Assembly: GCA_938016265.1 (NCBI GenBank)
Contig: CALLWB010000103.1
Span: forward strand, 1-64,000
Source of the DNA: an uncultured Saprospiraceae bacterium
GTDB taxonomy: Bacteria; Bacteroidota; Bacteroidia; Chitinophagales; Saprospiraceae
DNA length: 64,000 nucleotides
Reading direction: 5' to 3'
A model generated the notes under the pieces. It searched no databases, was not told the DNA's origin, and saw nothing but the letters and a program-made list of their open reading frames with translations. The number at the start of each line of letters is the position of its first letter. The first letter of the stretch is position 1. A program made the position numbers and the translations under genes. Positions 19,035 to 26,455 of this stretch are shown here, piece by piece.

Positions 19035-19496
19035 CTAGCAACAGCCTGGACCACAACTGTTAGATCCGCTCATTTCCAATTCATACTTGGGTTTGCAAAC
19101 AGTAGCGGGAACAAACATTTTGACGGTGATTTGTTGGTCGGTCTGTTCTATAGATTCTACACTGTAGACAGAGGTTCTGAGCGCTCCATGGCCCCATTCG
19201 AAGAATAGAGGCGTATCCTGTTTCATTGGAGTTTTGCTGTCCACAATATTGAAAATCTTAAGGGCGGTGGTAGTGGTCATTGATCGATCTTTCTTCTCGT
19301 TGGGGTCCACCCATAATTGAACGATCGTCTGGTCATAGCTATCAGGTCTGCCACCACAATCCACAGATTTAATATGTACATTCTTTACTTCGGTGATATG
19401 GTAGGTTATCGGTACAAACTTGCCCGCTTCATATTCAAAGTTTAAGGCGTGGTTTGGATTTTTTGTCAGTAGTTCTAAAAATTCTTTCGTTTTCAT
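19035..19496 (-). CDS. DUF6428 family protein
   Basis: A 153-residue protein that I recognise as DUF6428, a family often found beside ArsR-type regulators in Bacteroidota. The N-terminal part (TKEFLELLTKNP, residues 3-14) leads to VHIKSVDCGG. The C-terminus ends in CGPGCC, a Cys cluster that could bind a thiophilic metal or metalloid. It starts 50 bases after the end of the ArsR gene, with its own copy of the operator palindrome in the gap, so it can be controlled separately as well as with arsR. The biochemical role is undescribed as far as I know; metal or arsenic handling is inferred from context. Confidence 0.82.
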   Translation of the reverse strand: MKTKEFLELLTKNPNHALNFEYEAGKFVPITYHITEVKNVHIKSVDCGGRPDSYDQTIVQLWVDPNEKKDRSMTTTTALKIFNIVDSKTPMKQDTPLFFEWGHGALRTSVYSVESIEQTDQQITVKMFVPATVCKPKYELEMSGSNSCGPGCC

Positions 19497-19510
19497 AATA
19501 ATTGAATTTG

Positions 19511-19528
19511 TATCGTAATATTACGATA
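19511..19528. promoter_or_regulatory. Candidate ArsR operator upstream of DUF6428 gene
   Basis: TATCGTAATATTACGATA is a perfect 18-bp palindrome 15 bases before the DUF6428 start codon. Its ATCGTA-4 bases-TACGAT core is repeated just upstream of the arsR gene (19872-19887), and the pattern fits known ArsR/SmtB-type operators. Confidence 0.72.
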
Positions 19529-19545
19529 AATTTTAGCAAAAAAAA

Positions 19546-19869
19546 TCAACAACAGCGCTGTTGTATATTTCCAAAAAATGTTTGAATTAGTATTTTCGTT
19601 TCTTCCCATACCTTTACATCAATGCAGTAACAGGTTTTGACGCCTGTAGTTGTACCGTGTACTAAACCTGCTTTCTTCAGTTCTTTCAGGTGTTGGGAAA
19701 TGGTAGACTGAGAAAGGGGCAATTCTTCAACAATATCACCACAATAACAAGTATCTCTGGATGCTAAAAACTCAAGTATTGCAATCCGTGCAGGATGCCC
19801 TATTGCCTTAGCCAAACCAGCGAGTCTGTTTTGTTGATTAGTGAATTTATGTGTTAATGTTTTTCCCAT
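19546..19869 (-). CDS. ArsR/SmtB family metal-responsive repressor
   Basis: A 107-residue winged-helix repressor. The recognition helix region SQSTISQHLKELKKAGLV (residues 53-70) is the standard ArsR motif, and the wing carries GTTTGVKTCYCID. Cys41 and Cys43 in the CYC segment before the recognition helix are placed like the metalloid-binding thiols of ArsR proteins, and further cysteines stand at 80, 82, 106 and 107. Binding of a metal or metalloid should release it from DNA. It is first in a two-gene unit with the DUF6428 protein. A copy of the operator lies immediately before its start, indicating autoregulation. Exact inducer unknown. Confidence 0.9.
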   Translation of the reverse strand: MGKTLTHKFTNQQNRLAGLAKAIGHPARIAILEFLASRDTCYCGDIVEELPLSQSTISQHLKELKKAGLVHGTTTGVKTCYCIDVKVWEETKILIQTFFGNIQQRCC

Positions 19870-19871
19870 TG

Positions 19872-19887
19872 ATCGTAAAAGTACGAT
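19872..19887. promoter_or_regulatory. Candidate ArsR operator before arsR
   Basis: ATCGTA and TACGAT arms with a 4-base spacer begin three bases upstream of the arsR start codon. Arms and spacing equal those of the palindrome at 19511-19528, so both are probably bound by the same repressor. Confidence 0.7.
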
Positions 19888-20046
19888 AAATAAATTTAGC
19901 AGTCAAGTTTAATTGAAAAATTAATTTTTGGGTATTGGCAATACCTTACCTATTTATTGTGTTTTTTTGAGAAAATACTTTGTAATTTCGTAGTACAGTA
20001 TCAATTTGATATTGTTCTTTAGTGGTCTAACAAAAATAAGCAAGCA

Positions 20047-20463
20047 ATGTACAACCCCAAATTTGATGAATCTTATTTTAATGAGTTAAGTAAAGGTTAT
20101 TTTCCTGAATATATTGGTATTAAAATTACGAATGTTGAAGAAGGAAAAATGATAGCAGAGCTGGATGTTGTAGCTCATCTTTTTGCTCCAAATGGTTTTT
20201 TGCATGCAGGAAGTATTGTAACCTTTGCTGATAGTATTGCTGGATATTCTACGTTAGCACACCTTCCTGAAAAGGCCAAATCATTTACAACACTGGAGTT
20301 GAAAAGTAATTTCATGCGTGCAGCAAGAACCGGAACACTAATCTGTGAGAGCAGTGCGGAGCATATGGGGAGGACAACACAAGTTTGGAGAGCGGTCGTT
20401 ACCAGCAAAGAAACCAAAAAACAAGTAGCCGTTTTTTCTTGTACTCAGCTGATAATTTATTAA
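20047..20463 (+). CDS. Hotdog-fold thioesterase (PaaI/YbgC-like)
   Basis: A 138-residue hotdog-fold protein of the PaaI group, which hydrolyses acyl- or aryl-CoA thioesters. The motif PNGFLHAGSIVTFADS (about residues 47-62) holds the His-Gly and Asp positions of the active site at the start of the central helix, and TLELKSNFMRAARTG is the typical next strand. It is divergent from arsR and is followed 105 bases later by an SDR gene that has its own promoter-like box. The family is clear; the CoA substrate is not. Confidence 0.88.
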   Translation: MYNPKFDESYFNELSKGYFPEYIGIKITNVEEGKMIAELDVVAHLFAPNGFLHAGSIVTFADSIAGYSTLAHLPEKAKSFTTLELKSNFMRAARTGTLICESSAEHMGRTTQVWRAVVTSKETKKQVAVFSCTQLIIY

Positions 20464-20542
20464 ACTCAAGGCACATCTGTCTTAAAAAGCAGATTCCATA
20501 AGGAAAATAGGCAGAAAACTGGAAATACTAAAATAGTTTTCA

Positions 20543-20550
20543 TATTTTTG
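20543..20550 (+). promoter_or_regulatory. Candidate -7 element for the SDR gene
   Basis: TATTTTTG matches TAnnTTTG exactly and lies 18 bases before the SDR start, giving a leader of roughly 12 bases. No clear -33 box. Confidence 0.4.
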
Positions 20551-20568
20551 TAGGTAAATAAAACAACC

Positions 20569-21429
20569 ATGACAAAAATTAAAAATAGCACAGTCCTAAT
20601 TACAGGAGGAGCAAACGGTATTGGAAAATTGATGGCTGAAGGATGTTTCAAAGAAAAAGCTTCCAAGGTAGTTATCTGGGATATCAATGAGACAAATTTA
20701 CTAAAGACCGCTGCTGAATTTCAAAAGAAAGGTTTTGATGTTCATCCTTATATAGTAGATGTAGGCAGTAGCAGAGACATCAACAGCACAGCGAAAAAAG
20801 TGTTGAAAGATGTTGGTCCGGTTGATATTTTAATTAACAACGCAGGTATTGTAGTCGGTAAACCATTTGCTGAACATTCTGACAGAGATATTCAGAAAAC
20901 ACTGGACATCAATGTGGCTGGTGTCATGCGCGTGGCAAGAGCATTTTTGCCAACAATGATCGAACGAAAGAAAGGCCACATCGTCAATATCGCTTCTGCC
21001 GCAGGTTTTATTCCAAATCCGAATATGTCCGTCTATGCTGCAAGCAAGTGGGCAGTCATCGGCTGGTCAGAATCGCTACGATTGGAAATGGAAGCCATGA
21101 AAGGACGGCTACACGTAACTACAGTTACACCAAGTTATATTAATACAGGAATGTTTGATGGCGTAAAGGCTCCATTATTAACTCCAATGCTAGAGCCTGA
21201 CTACATCGCAGGGAAAGTAATAAAAGCAATCAAGAAAAACACCATCTTCTTACAAGAGCCAATGATGGTTAAATCCATCCCTGCTCTTAGAGGTATACTC
21301 CCAACTAGAGTATTCGATTTTGTAGCAGGAAATGTGTTTGGTGTTTATAAAACAATGGACAAGTTCACAGGACGTGCTCCTAAGGAAGCGGCATCCGAAA
21401 AGAAATCTTTGACCGCCAAAAAGAAATAG
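20569..21429 (+). CDS. Short-chain dehydrogenase/reductase (SDR16C-like)
   Basis: A 286-residue classical SDR. TGGANGIG (residues 11-18) is the cofactor motif, NNAGIV the central strand, and Ser with YAASK the catalytic Ser-Tyr-Lys set. After the Rossmann part comes a C-terminal extension with a hydrophobic helix and a Lys-rich tail, as in the retinol/17-beta-hydroxysteroid-dehydrogenase-like (SDR16C) group. The acidic residue after the second strand (IWDINE) favours NAD(H). Substrate is probably a lipid alcohol or ketone, by family only. A structured RNA or long 3' leader follows downstream. Confidence 0.9.
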   Translation: MTKIKNSTVLITGGANGIGKLMAEGCFKEKASKVVIWDINETNLLKTAAEFQKKGFDVHPYIVDVGSSRDINSTAKKVLKDVGPVDILINNAGIVVGKPFAEHSDRDIQKTLDINVAGVMRVARAFLPTMIERKKGHIVNIASAAGFIPNPNMSVYAASKWAVIGWSESLRLEMEAMKGRLHVTTVTPSYINTGMFDGVKAPLLTPMLEPDYIAGKVIKAIKKNTIFLQEPMMVKSIPALRGILPTRVFDFVAGNVFGVYKTMDKFTGRAPKEAASEKKSLTAKKK

Positions 21430-21496
21430 ATAATTTCAAATTCATAGATTTGTGACAAGCATAAGGCTGTCAATTATTAACAAATCGTATTTACTA

Positions 21497-21504
21497 TAAA
21501 TTTG
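21497..21504 (+). promoter_or_regulatory. Candidate -7 element for an RNA gene
   Basis: TAAATTTG is an exact -7 match in the gap after the SDR gene, with no coding sequence downstream on this strand but four hairpins ending in a terminator. It could drive an independent RNA from about 21511. Confidence 0.4.
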
Positions 21505-21510
21505 TTTGTT

Positions 21511-21657
21511 TATTTTTTGGGAATTTTGATAAAGTTAGATAACTTTATGTCCAAGGAACGGAATTATTTCCGCCTTTTAAGTTATTAGAATTCCAGAGGG
21601 TAGAATGGAATTCGATTTGAGTGAGGGGCTCGCGTAAGCGGGTCCTTTCTTTTTTTG
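21511..21657 (+). ncRNA. Candidate structured small RNA with four hairpins
   Basis: In the gap between the convergent SDR and tex genes there are four successive stems. Hairpin 1 is ATAAAGTT/AACTTTAT (21529-21548, perfect 8 bp). Hairpin 2 is AAGG-aa-CGGAA with TTCCG-CCTT (21553-21576). Hairpin 3 is GAATTCC/GGAATTC (21588-21613, perfect 7 bp). Hairpin 4 is a 10-bp stem with a GTAA loop (21624-21647), followed by a T tract as in a rho-independent terminator. An exact -7 box stands at the right distance upstream. It does not match SRP RNA, tmRNA or RNase P motifs that I know. The alternative is that all this is the 3' leader and terminator of the SDR transcript. Confidence 0.5.
21624..21657 (+). 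terminator. Rho-independent terminator
   Basis: A ten-pair stem (21624-21633 with 21638-21647, including G-U pairs) with tetraloop GTAA, then a run of T. It ends either the SDR transcript or the candidate small RNA. Confidence 0.75.
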
Positions 21658-21816
21658 CCTAGTCCAAACGGAATTATCAACACGCCTTGTAAATTGATTT
21701 TAACTAGGGAAAAAAGAATCAAGGTGGAAATCAAAAAATGATAAATACCTTAATAAATATTATATCTACTATTTGACTTTCAAGAAGCTGCTATTACAAT
21801 TACAGGCCAGCTAAAT

Positions 21817-23943
21817 CTAGACCTCCTTCATACTTAGATTGATCCGGTTTCTCTGTTTATCCACTTCCAATACTTTTACTTCTACGTGTTGTTGAAGTTT
21901 TACCACATCATTAGGATCTTTTACAAATTTGTTGGCTAAGTGGGAGATATGTACCAGCCCGTCCTGCTTAACTCCAATATCCACAAAACATCCAAAATTA
22001 GTAATGTTTGTAATGATTCCGGGGACGATCATACCGACGGATACATCATCAATTGTTTTAATCCCCTCTGCAAAGGAAAACTCAGTAGCTGCTCCCCGAG
22101 GATCAAGTCCTGGCTTTTCTAACTCAGATAGGATATCTTTTAATGTAGGAAGGCCGACTTTTTCTGTGACATATTTTCGGATCTCAATTTTTTCTCTGAG
22201 TTCCTTGCGGTCCATGAGTTCATGAATGGTGCAGCCTACTTCTTTTGCCATCTGTTTTACGATAGAGTAGGACTCTGGGTGCACCGATGATTGGTCAAGT
22301 GGATTTTTTGCATTTCGGATTCTCAAAAACCCAGCACACTGCTCAAAGGCTTTAGCTCCCAAACGTGGTACTTTTTTCAACTCATTTCGATTAGAAAATG
22401 GGCCATTTTCTGTTCGGTAGTCAACAATGGATTGTGCCAGTTTAGGTCCCAAACCAGACACATAATTCAACAAATGTTTACTAGCGGTATTTAGATTCAC
22501 GCCGACCTTGTTCACACAACTTTCTACCACTACATCCAAACTGGCCTTCAGTTTGTTCTGATCTACGTCGTGTTGATATTGTCCAACACCTATTGATTTA
22601 GCATCAATCTTCACCAATTCTGCTAGCGGGTCCATTAGCCGTCTACCAATGGATACCGATCCTCTAACAGTCACATCTTTATCAGGAAATTCTTCTCTGG
22701 CGGCTGCCGAGGCTGAGTAGATAGATGCCCCATTTTCGCTGACCATAAAAACCTGCACGGGTTGTTCAAATTTGGTAGCGCGGGCCAAGGATTCTGTTTC
22801 TCTGCCGGCGGTACCATTTCCAACAGCAATGGCCTGGATATTGAATTTTTTAGCTAGATGGCGAATTTCTTCCTGGGCTTGCTGGTATCTGTTTTGTGGC
22901 GGGTGCGGATAAATGGTACCATTGTGGATCAATTCTCCTTGCTCGTCGAGGCAAACCACTTTGCAACCCGAGCGAAAACCCGGATCAATGGCCAGTACCC
23001 GTTTTTGGCCTAGCGGAGAAGCCAGCAGCAATTGTCTTAGATTTTCAGTAAACACCTTAATCGCTTCTGCATCTGCAAACTCTTTGGATAGTTTTCTGAA
23101 TTCGGTTTCGATTGATGGATTCATCAATCGTTTGTAGCTATCTCCAACGGCCTTGAAGACTTGTTCAGCTGCATCGGTGTCATTCTTTACGAACATTCTG
23201 TCAAGGATCTCCAGGGCGTCTTCTTCAGCTGGAGCGATGGATACCCTCAATATTCCTTCTTCCTCGCCGCGCCGAATGGCTAAAATACGATGCGATGGAC
23301 ATTTGTTCAATGGCTCATCAAATTTGAAGTAGTCCCTGAATTTTGCACCTTCTTCTTCCTTTCCGCGCACCATTTTTGCTCTAATGATGGCTTTGCGTTC
23401 GAACAATCGGCGTATTCTAACTCTAGCTTGTGTGTTTTCATTGACCCACTCAGCAATGATGTCTCTTGCTCCTTGCAGAGCGTCCTCTACATTTTCGACC
23501 TTGTCATTTAAGAACCGTTCGGCGATTCGGTCTACACCATTGTCATATTGTTGCATTAGTTTTTTGGCAAGCGGTTCTAGGCCTTTTTCGATGGCCATAC
23601 TTGCTCTAGTCTTTCTTTTTTGTTTGTAGGGGAGGTACAAATCTTCCAGCTCTGTCATTGTGCCGGCTTGGTTGATTTTGGCCTTTAGCTCTGGCGTCAG
23701 TTTTCCTTGTTCTTCGATGGCGGCCAAGATGGTTGTGCGTCGTTTATCCAGTTCTTGGAGTTTGGTTATCATCTCTTTGATATCCTGGATGGCGACCTCA
23801 TCCATGCTTCCGGTCATCTCTTTCCGATATCTGGCGATAAATGGGATGGTTGCTCCCTCCTCAAAAAGTTGAAGTACAGCTTCTACATTTCGCTGATTTA
23901 GTTGGAGGGAGGCGGCTATTTTTCTAAGGTGGTCAATATTCAT
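21817..23943 (-). CDS. tex: Tex family RNA-binding transcription accessory protein
   Basis: A 708-residue Tex protein, normal length. Order of domains: helical N-terminal region with the IPFIARYRKEMTG motif (about residues 34-46), a YqgF/RuvC-like domain (VLAIDPGFRSGCK, near 317), helix-hairpin-helix segments (LNTASKHLLNYVSGLG and ARLGAK-like region near 495-545), and an S1 RNA-binding domain at the C-terminus (VGMIVPGIITNITNFGCFVDIG through to KVLEVD). Tex is a conserved cytoplasmic factor linked to transcription and RNA handling. It is transcribed alone, converging on the candidate RNA gene. Confidence 0.95.
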   Translation of the reverse strand: MNIDHLRKIAASLQLNQRNVEAVLQLFEEGATIPFIARYRKEMTGSMDEVAIQDIKEMITKLQELDKRRTTILAAIEEQGKLTPELKAKINQAGTMTELEDLYLPYKQKRKTRASMAIEKGLEPLAKKLMQQYDNGVDRIAERFLNDKVENVEDALQGARDIIAEWVNENTQARVRIRRLFERKAIIRAKMVRGKEEEGAKFRDYFKFDEPLNKCPSHRILAIRRGEEEGILRVSIAPAEEDALEILDRMFVKNDTDAAEQVFKAVGDSYKRLMNPSIETEFRKLSKEFADAEAIKVFTENLRQLLLASPLGQKRVLAIDPGFRSGCKVVCLDEQGELIHNGTIYPHPPQNRYQQAQEEIRHLAKKFNIQAIAVGNGTAGRETESLARATKFEQPVQVFMVSENGASIYSASAAAREEFPDKDVTVRGSVSIGRRLMDPLAELVKIDAKSIGVGQYQHDVDQNKLKASLDVVVESCVNKVGVNLNTASKHLLNYVSGLGPKLAQSIVDYRTENGPFSNRNELKKVPRLGAKAFEQCAGFLRIRNAKNPLDQSSVHPESYSIVKQMAKEVGCTIHELMDRKELREKIEIRKYVTEKVGLPTLKDILSELEKPGLDPRGAATEFSFAEGIKTIDDVSVGMIVPGIITNITNFGCFVDIGVKQDGLVHISHLANKFVKDPNDVVKLQQHVEVKVLEVDKQRNRINLSMKEV

Positions 23944-24259
23944 TATAAAGAAGAATTCAATTTTTTTTTACTAGGAATCGTGGCTGCGAATTTACTAAAT
24001 TTGGAAATGGTTATTTAGTATTGGTTAATGGAAAATTGGTTAATGGTGTAATTGTTTTTGCTGGATGTGGCAATCATTGCATTTGTTGGGTCTTCCTGGA
24101 TGGGAGCCAGCCCAGTGGATGCCAGTCCAGTGGAACCCAGCCCCTATCTTTGCTTAGCAGCTTCTTCTTCCCCCATCACCATTACAAATATTAAAAAATA
24201 ACGATTCTAAATAATGTAATATTTTAGCGTATTAACTTCTCACTATCCAACTATTCCGC
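23944..24259. other. Intergenic region with a short tandem repeat
   Basis: The space between divergent tex and the SCO operon contains AT-rich GGTTAATGG repeats (24010-24055) and a 15-bp unit of the form GCCAGYCCAGTGGA in two and a half copies from 24105. I see no gene in it. A near-match to the -7 element, TAAATTCG on the minus strand, may serve tex. Confidence 0.4.
24105..24145. repeat. 15-bp tandem repeat, about 2.5 copies
   Basis: Copy 1 at 24105-24119 and copy 2 at 24120-24134 differ at three positions, and a partial third copy follows. The stretch is more GC-rich than its surroundings. Confidence 0.5.
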
Positions 24260-24267
24260 TAAATTTG
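24260..24267 (+). promoter_or_regulatory. Candidate -7 element for the SCO1 operon
   Basis: TAAATTTG matches the -7 consensus exactly, 33 bases before the ATG at 24301. It overlaps an in-frame TTG, which argues that the TTG is not the start and the ATG is. Confidence 0.5.
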
Positions 24268-24300
24268 TGTACCAATAAACCAATTTCAAATAACAGTATT

Positions 24301-24738
24301 ATGAAAACATTCCAAACGATAATTTTCATCCTTTTTATTGCCAGCCTCTCCTGGAATTGCAAAGACAACAGTCAAACAGCTCAAATCGATGCTAAAGTAG
24401 CCAAAGTGATGGCCATCCACGATGAAGTAATGCCTAAAATGGAAAACCTCCACGACTACAGCAAAAAACTTGGCGCGATCAAAGCAACCGTAACCGACAA
24501 AACAGAGCTCGGACATCTCGAACGCCAAATTGGCCAAATGGATGAAGCTGGAGAATTGATGATGGACTGGATGCGAAAATTTGAAGGCCCAGCAGAAAAG
24601 GATTCCCGATCACCAGAGGAAATTTTGAGCTATCTGGACGGTCAAGAAAAATTGATAACTAAGGTCAAAAATGCAATGATTTCCAGCCTGGAAGAAGGGA
24701 TGGAAGCTTTCGAAAATTACCAAAAACAAAAAAAATAA
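24301..24738 (+). CDS. Small helical lipoprotein upstream of SCO1
   Basis: A 145-residue protein, taken from the ATG at 24301 because the signal sequence starts there. The signal ends at Cys20 (SLSWNC), probably a lipid-anchored Cys although the lipobox is loose. The mature part is highly charged and helical, with several Met residues (HDEVMPKMENLHDY, MMDWM) that could be ligands for copper. I recall similar proteins beside SCO1 genes in Bacteroidota under the uninformative name viral A-type inclusion protein. Its stop shares a base with the SCO1 start (TAATG), so the two are coupled. A role in copper delivery or sensing is inferred from position only. Confidence 0.75.
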   Translation: MKTFQTIIFILFIASLSWNCKDNSQTAQIDAKVAKVMAIHDEVMPKMENLHDYSKKLGAIKATVTDKTELGHLERQIGQMDEAGELMMDWMRKFEGPAEKDSRSPEEILSYLDGQEKLITKVKNAMISSLEEGMEAFENYQKQKK

Positions 24739-25373
24739 TGCTACGTTTTTTCTTAATTGTATTTTGTATATCATTAATGTCGGCCTGTTCCAATAAAAAA
24801 GAATTGCCAATTCTTGGAAATAGAGATTATCAGACTAAAATCGTAAACGGCAAAGAAGTCCAAGACACCATCTACCATACTATCAAAGACTTTAATTTTG
24901 TCAATCAGGATAGTCAGCCAGTTGTACCTGCTACGTTTCAAGACAAAATTTATATAGCAGACTTTTTCTTTACTTCCTGCCCAACAATTTGCCCAACCGT
25001 AAAAACTCAAATGCTGCGCATATACGAAAAGTACGAAGGAAACAAAAATGTAGTTCTACTTTCGCACACACTCGACACCAAATACGACACTCCCGAAGTC
25101 CTCAACAGCTACGCCAAAAAACTAGAAATAGAGACCAACCGCTGGCACATGGTAACCGGGGAAAAAGATGATATTTATACCATGGCAAAGCAATATTTTA
25201 TCGCTGCTGCAGAAGATCCCAATTCACCCGGAGGGTATACGCATAGCGGAGGACTAGTTTTGGTAGACAGAGACAAATTTGTGCGCGGTGTTTATGATGG
25301 AACAGAAAAAGATCAAGTAACAGAACTTCTTGGAGATATAGATGTTCTATTAAAAGAACAAGGACTGAAATAA
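24738..25373 (+). CDS. SCO1/SenC family copper chaperone lipoprotein
   Basis: A 211-residue thioredoxin-fold protein anchored by a lipobox Cys17 (LMSAC). The copper site is complete: CPTIC (Cys81 and Cys85) and His169 in THSGGL. SCO proteins deliver copper to the CuA centre of cytochrome c oxidase or reduce its thiols. Length is normal for the family. It is the second gene of a four-gene unit with a helical lipoprotein, a cytochrome c and a YceI protein, all exported, which fits assembly or function of a periplasmic electron-transfer system. Confidence 0.93.
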   Translation: MLRFFLIVFCISLMSACSNKKELPILGNRDYQTKIVNGKEVQDTIYHTIKDFNFVNQDSQPVVPATFQDKIYIADFFFTSCPTICPTVKTQMLRIYEKYEGNKNVVLLSHTLDTKYDTPEVLNSYAKKLEIETNRWHMVTGEKDDIYTMAKQYFIAAAEDPNSPGGYTHSGGLVLVDRDKFVRGVYDGTEKDQVTELLGDIDVLLKEQGLK

Positions 25374-25424
25374 TAAGATTGAAGATAGTCACTGTCTGAT
25401 TAAGGCAACTACAAAAGGGACGAT

Positions 25425-25829
25425 ATGAGGTGGATTTTTATACTATTTATAGCCGCAATTGCCTTGGTATTGGTCCAGTGCGACACCAATCCCTACAAGC
25501 AAGGGAAGGTACTATACGAGCAAAACTGCCAAAACTGCCACCAGGAAGACGGCCACGCAGTAAGAGGGCTGATTCCGCCCCTTGCAAAGTCAGAATATTT
25601 GTCCGATCCCGAGCAGGTAGCGTGTATTATTAGAAACGGACTCAAGGGCGAAATCACCGTAAATGGCGAGAAATACAATCATGAAATGCCGCCCAACCTT
25701 GTCCTCACACCAACACAAATTTCCAACATTATTAACTACATTAATAACTCGTGGGGCAATAAACACCCATTTGTTTCGTATAACAAAGTAGCGGAATCGC
25801 TGAAAGCTTGTGGGGACGAATTTTTATAA
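25425..25829 (+). CDS. Monohaem cytochrome c lipoprotein
   Basis: A 134-residue class I cytochrome c. A short signal ends at Cys19 (LVLVQC), likely lipidated. The haem site is CQNCH (residues 35-39), and the Met ligand is probably the Met of HEMPPN. It lies 51 bases after the SCO1 gene and 27 bases before the YceI gene, in one probable operon. It should carry electrons at the periplasmic face of the inner membrane or the outer membrane. Partner oxidase is not in the window. Confidence 0.9.
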   Translation: MRWIFILFIAAIALVLVQCDTNPYKQGKVLYEQNCQNCHQEDGHAVRGLIPPLAKSEYLSDPEQVACIIRNGLKGEITVNGEKYNHEMPPNLVLTPTQISNIINYINNSWGNKHPFVSYNKVAESLKACGDEFL

Positions 25830-25856
25830 CGAAGTTGTTCGAAAATTATTTTTATT

Positions 25857-26399
25857 ATGAATAATCTACTAATACTACTAACCGTTTTGGGTCTGTCAGG
25901 TTTGACCATGTGGTCCACCAGCTATACCTTTGTTCCATCAGAAGCAGATATCAAGTTCAAAATAAAAAACATGGGTTTTACCGTTGGCGGCACATTCAGC
26001 GGATTGGAAGGAGCAGTACAGTTCAACCCGGAGGCGCTGGAAGAAAGCCAGGTATACGCTACAGTAGATGTGCGTACCATCAATACTAAAGTAAAAAAAC
26101 GAGATACGCATCTCCTGAGTGCCGACTTTTTTGAAGTAGAAAAATACCCCAAAATCACTTTCCAGTCCACAAGATTTGAAGTCGATCAGAACGGCAGCTT
26201 CCTGGTGACAGGTGACTTCACGATCAAACAAACCACGAAGTCAATTACCATCCCATTCAATTTTGAAAAAACAGACTTTGGAGACACTTTCTCCGGCAAC
26301 TTCACCATCAACAGACAAGAATTTGAAGTAGGAGGTGATGGAATGATGATGGGAGATGTGGTCAAGATTTTCTTCAAACTTCCGGTTCTACGAAGTTGA
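25857..26399 (+). CDS. YceI family protein
   Basis: A 180-residue exported YceI-type lipocalin-fold protein. The hydrophobic start (residues 3-20) is a signal peptide. The family core is clear: SYTFVPSEADIKFKIKNMGF, GLEGAVQFNP, a TINTKVKKRDTHLLSADFF segment and FTIKQTTKSITIPF. YceI proteins bind isoprenoid-type molecules such as ubiquinone or menaquinone precursors in a barrel. Placement at the end of the SCO1-cytochrome c unit suggests a link to quinone-dependent electron transfer. The 3' end faces a convergent VWA gene across an AT-rich palindrome. Confidence 0.9.
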   Translation: MNNLLILLTVLGLSGLTMWSTSYTFVPSEADIKFKIKNMGFTVGGTFSGLEGAVQFNPEALEESQVYATVDVRTINTKVKKRDTHLLSADFFEVEKYPKITFQSTRFEVDQNGSFLVTGDFTIKQTTKSITIPFNFEKTDFGDTFSGNFTINRQEFEVGGDGMMMGDVVKIFFKLPVLRS

Positions 26400-26455
26400 A
26401 TTTTAGTTATTGGTTATTATGTGTATTAAGTAAAGCGTATAAATTACTCAATAAC
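26400..26455. repeat. AT-rich imperfect palindrome between convergent genes
   Basis: Starts with TTAGTTATTGGTTATT and ends with TACTCAATAACCTAATA, which are nearly complementary. Same family as the gaps at 1837, 28318, 29145, 29541 and 31036. Confidence 0.5.

Noticed and set aside
21430-21816. Riboswitch upstream of a gene
   Set aside because: No gene starts downstream on the plus strand, since tex converges. Only a stand-alone RNA or a 3' region fits.
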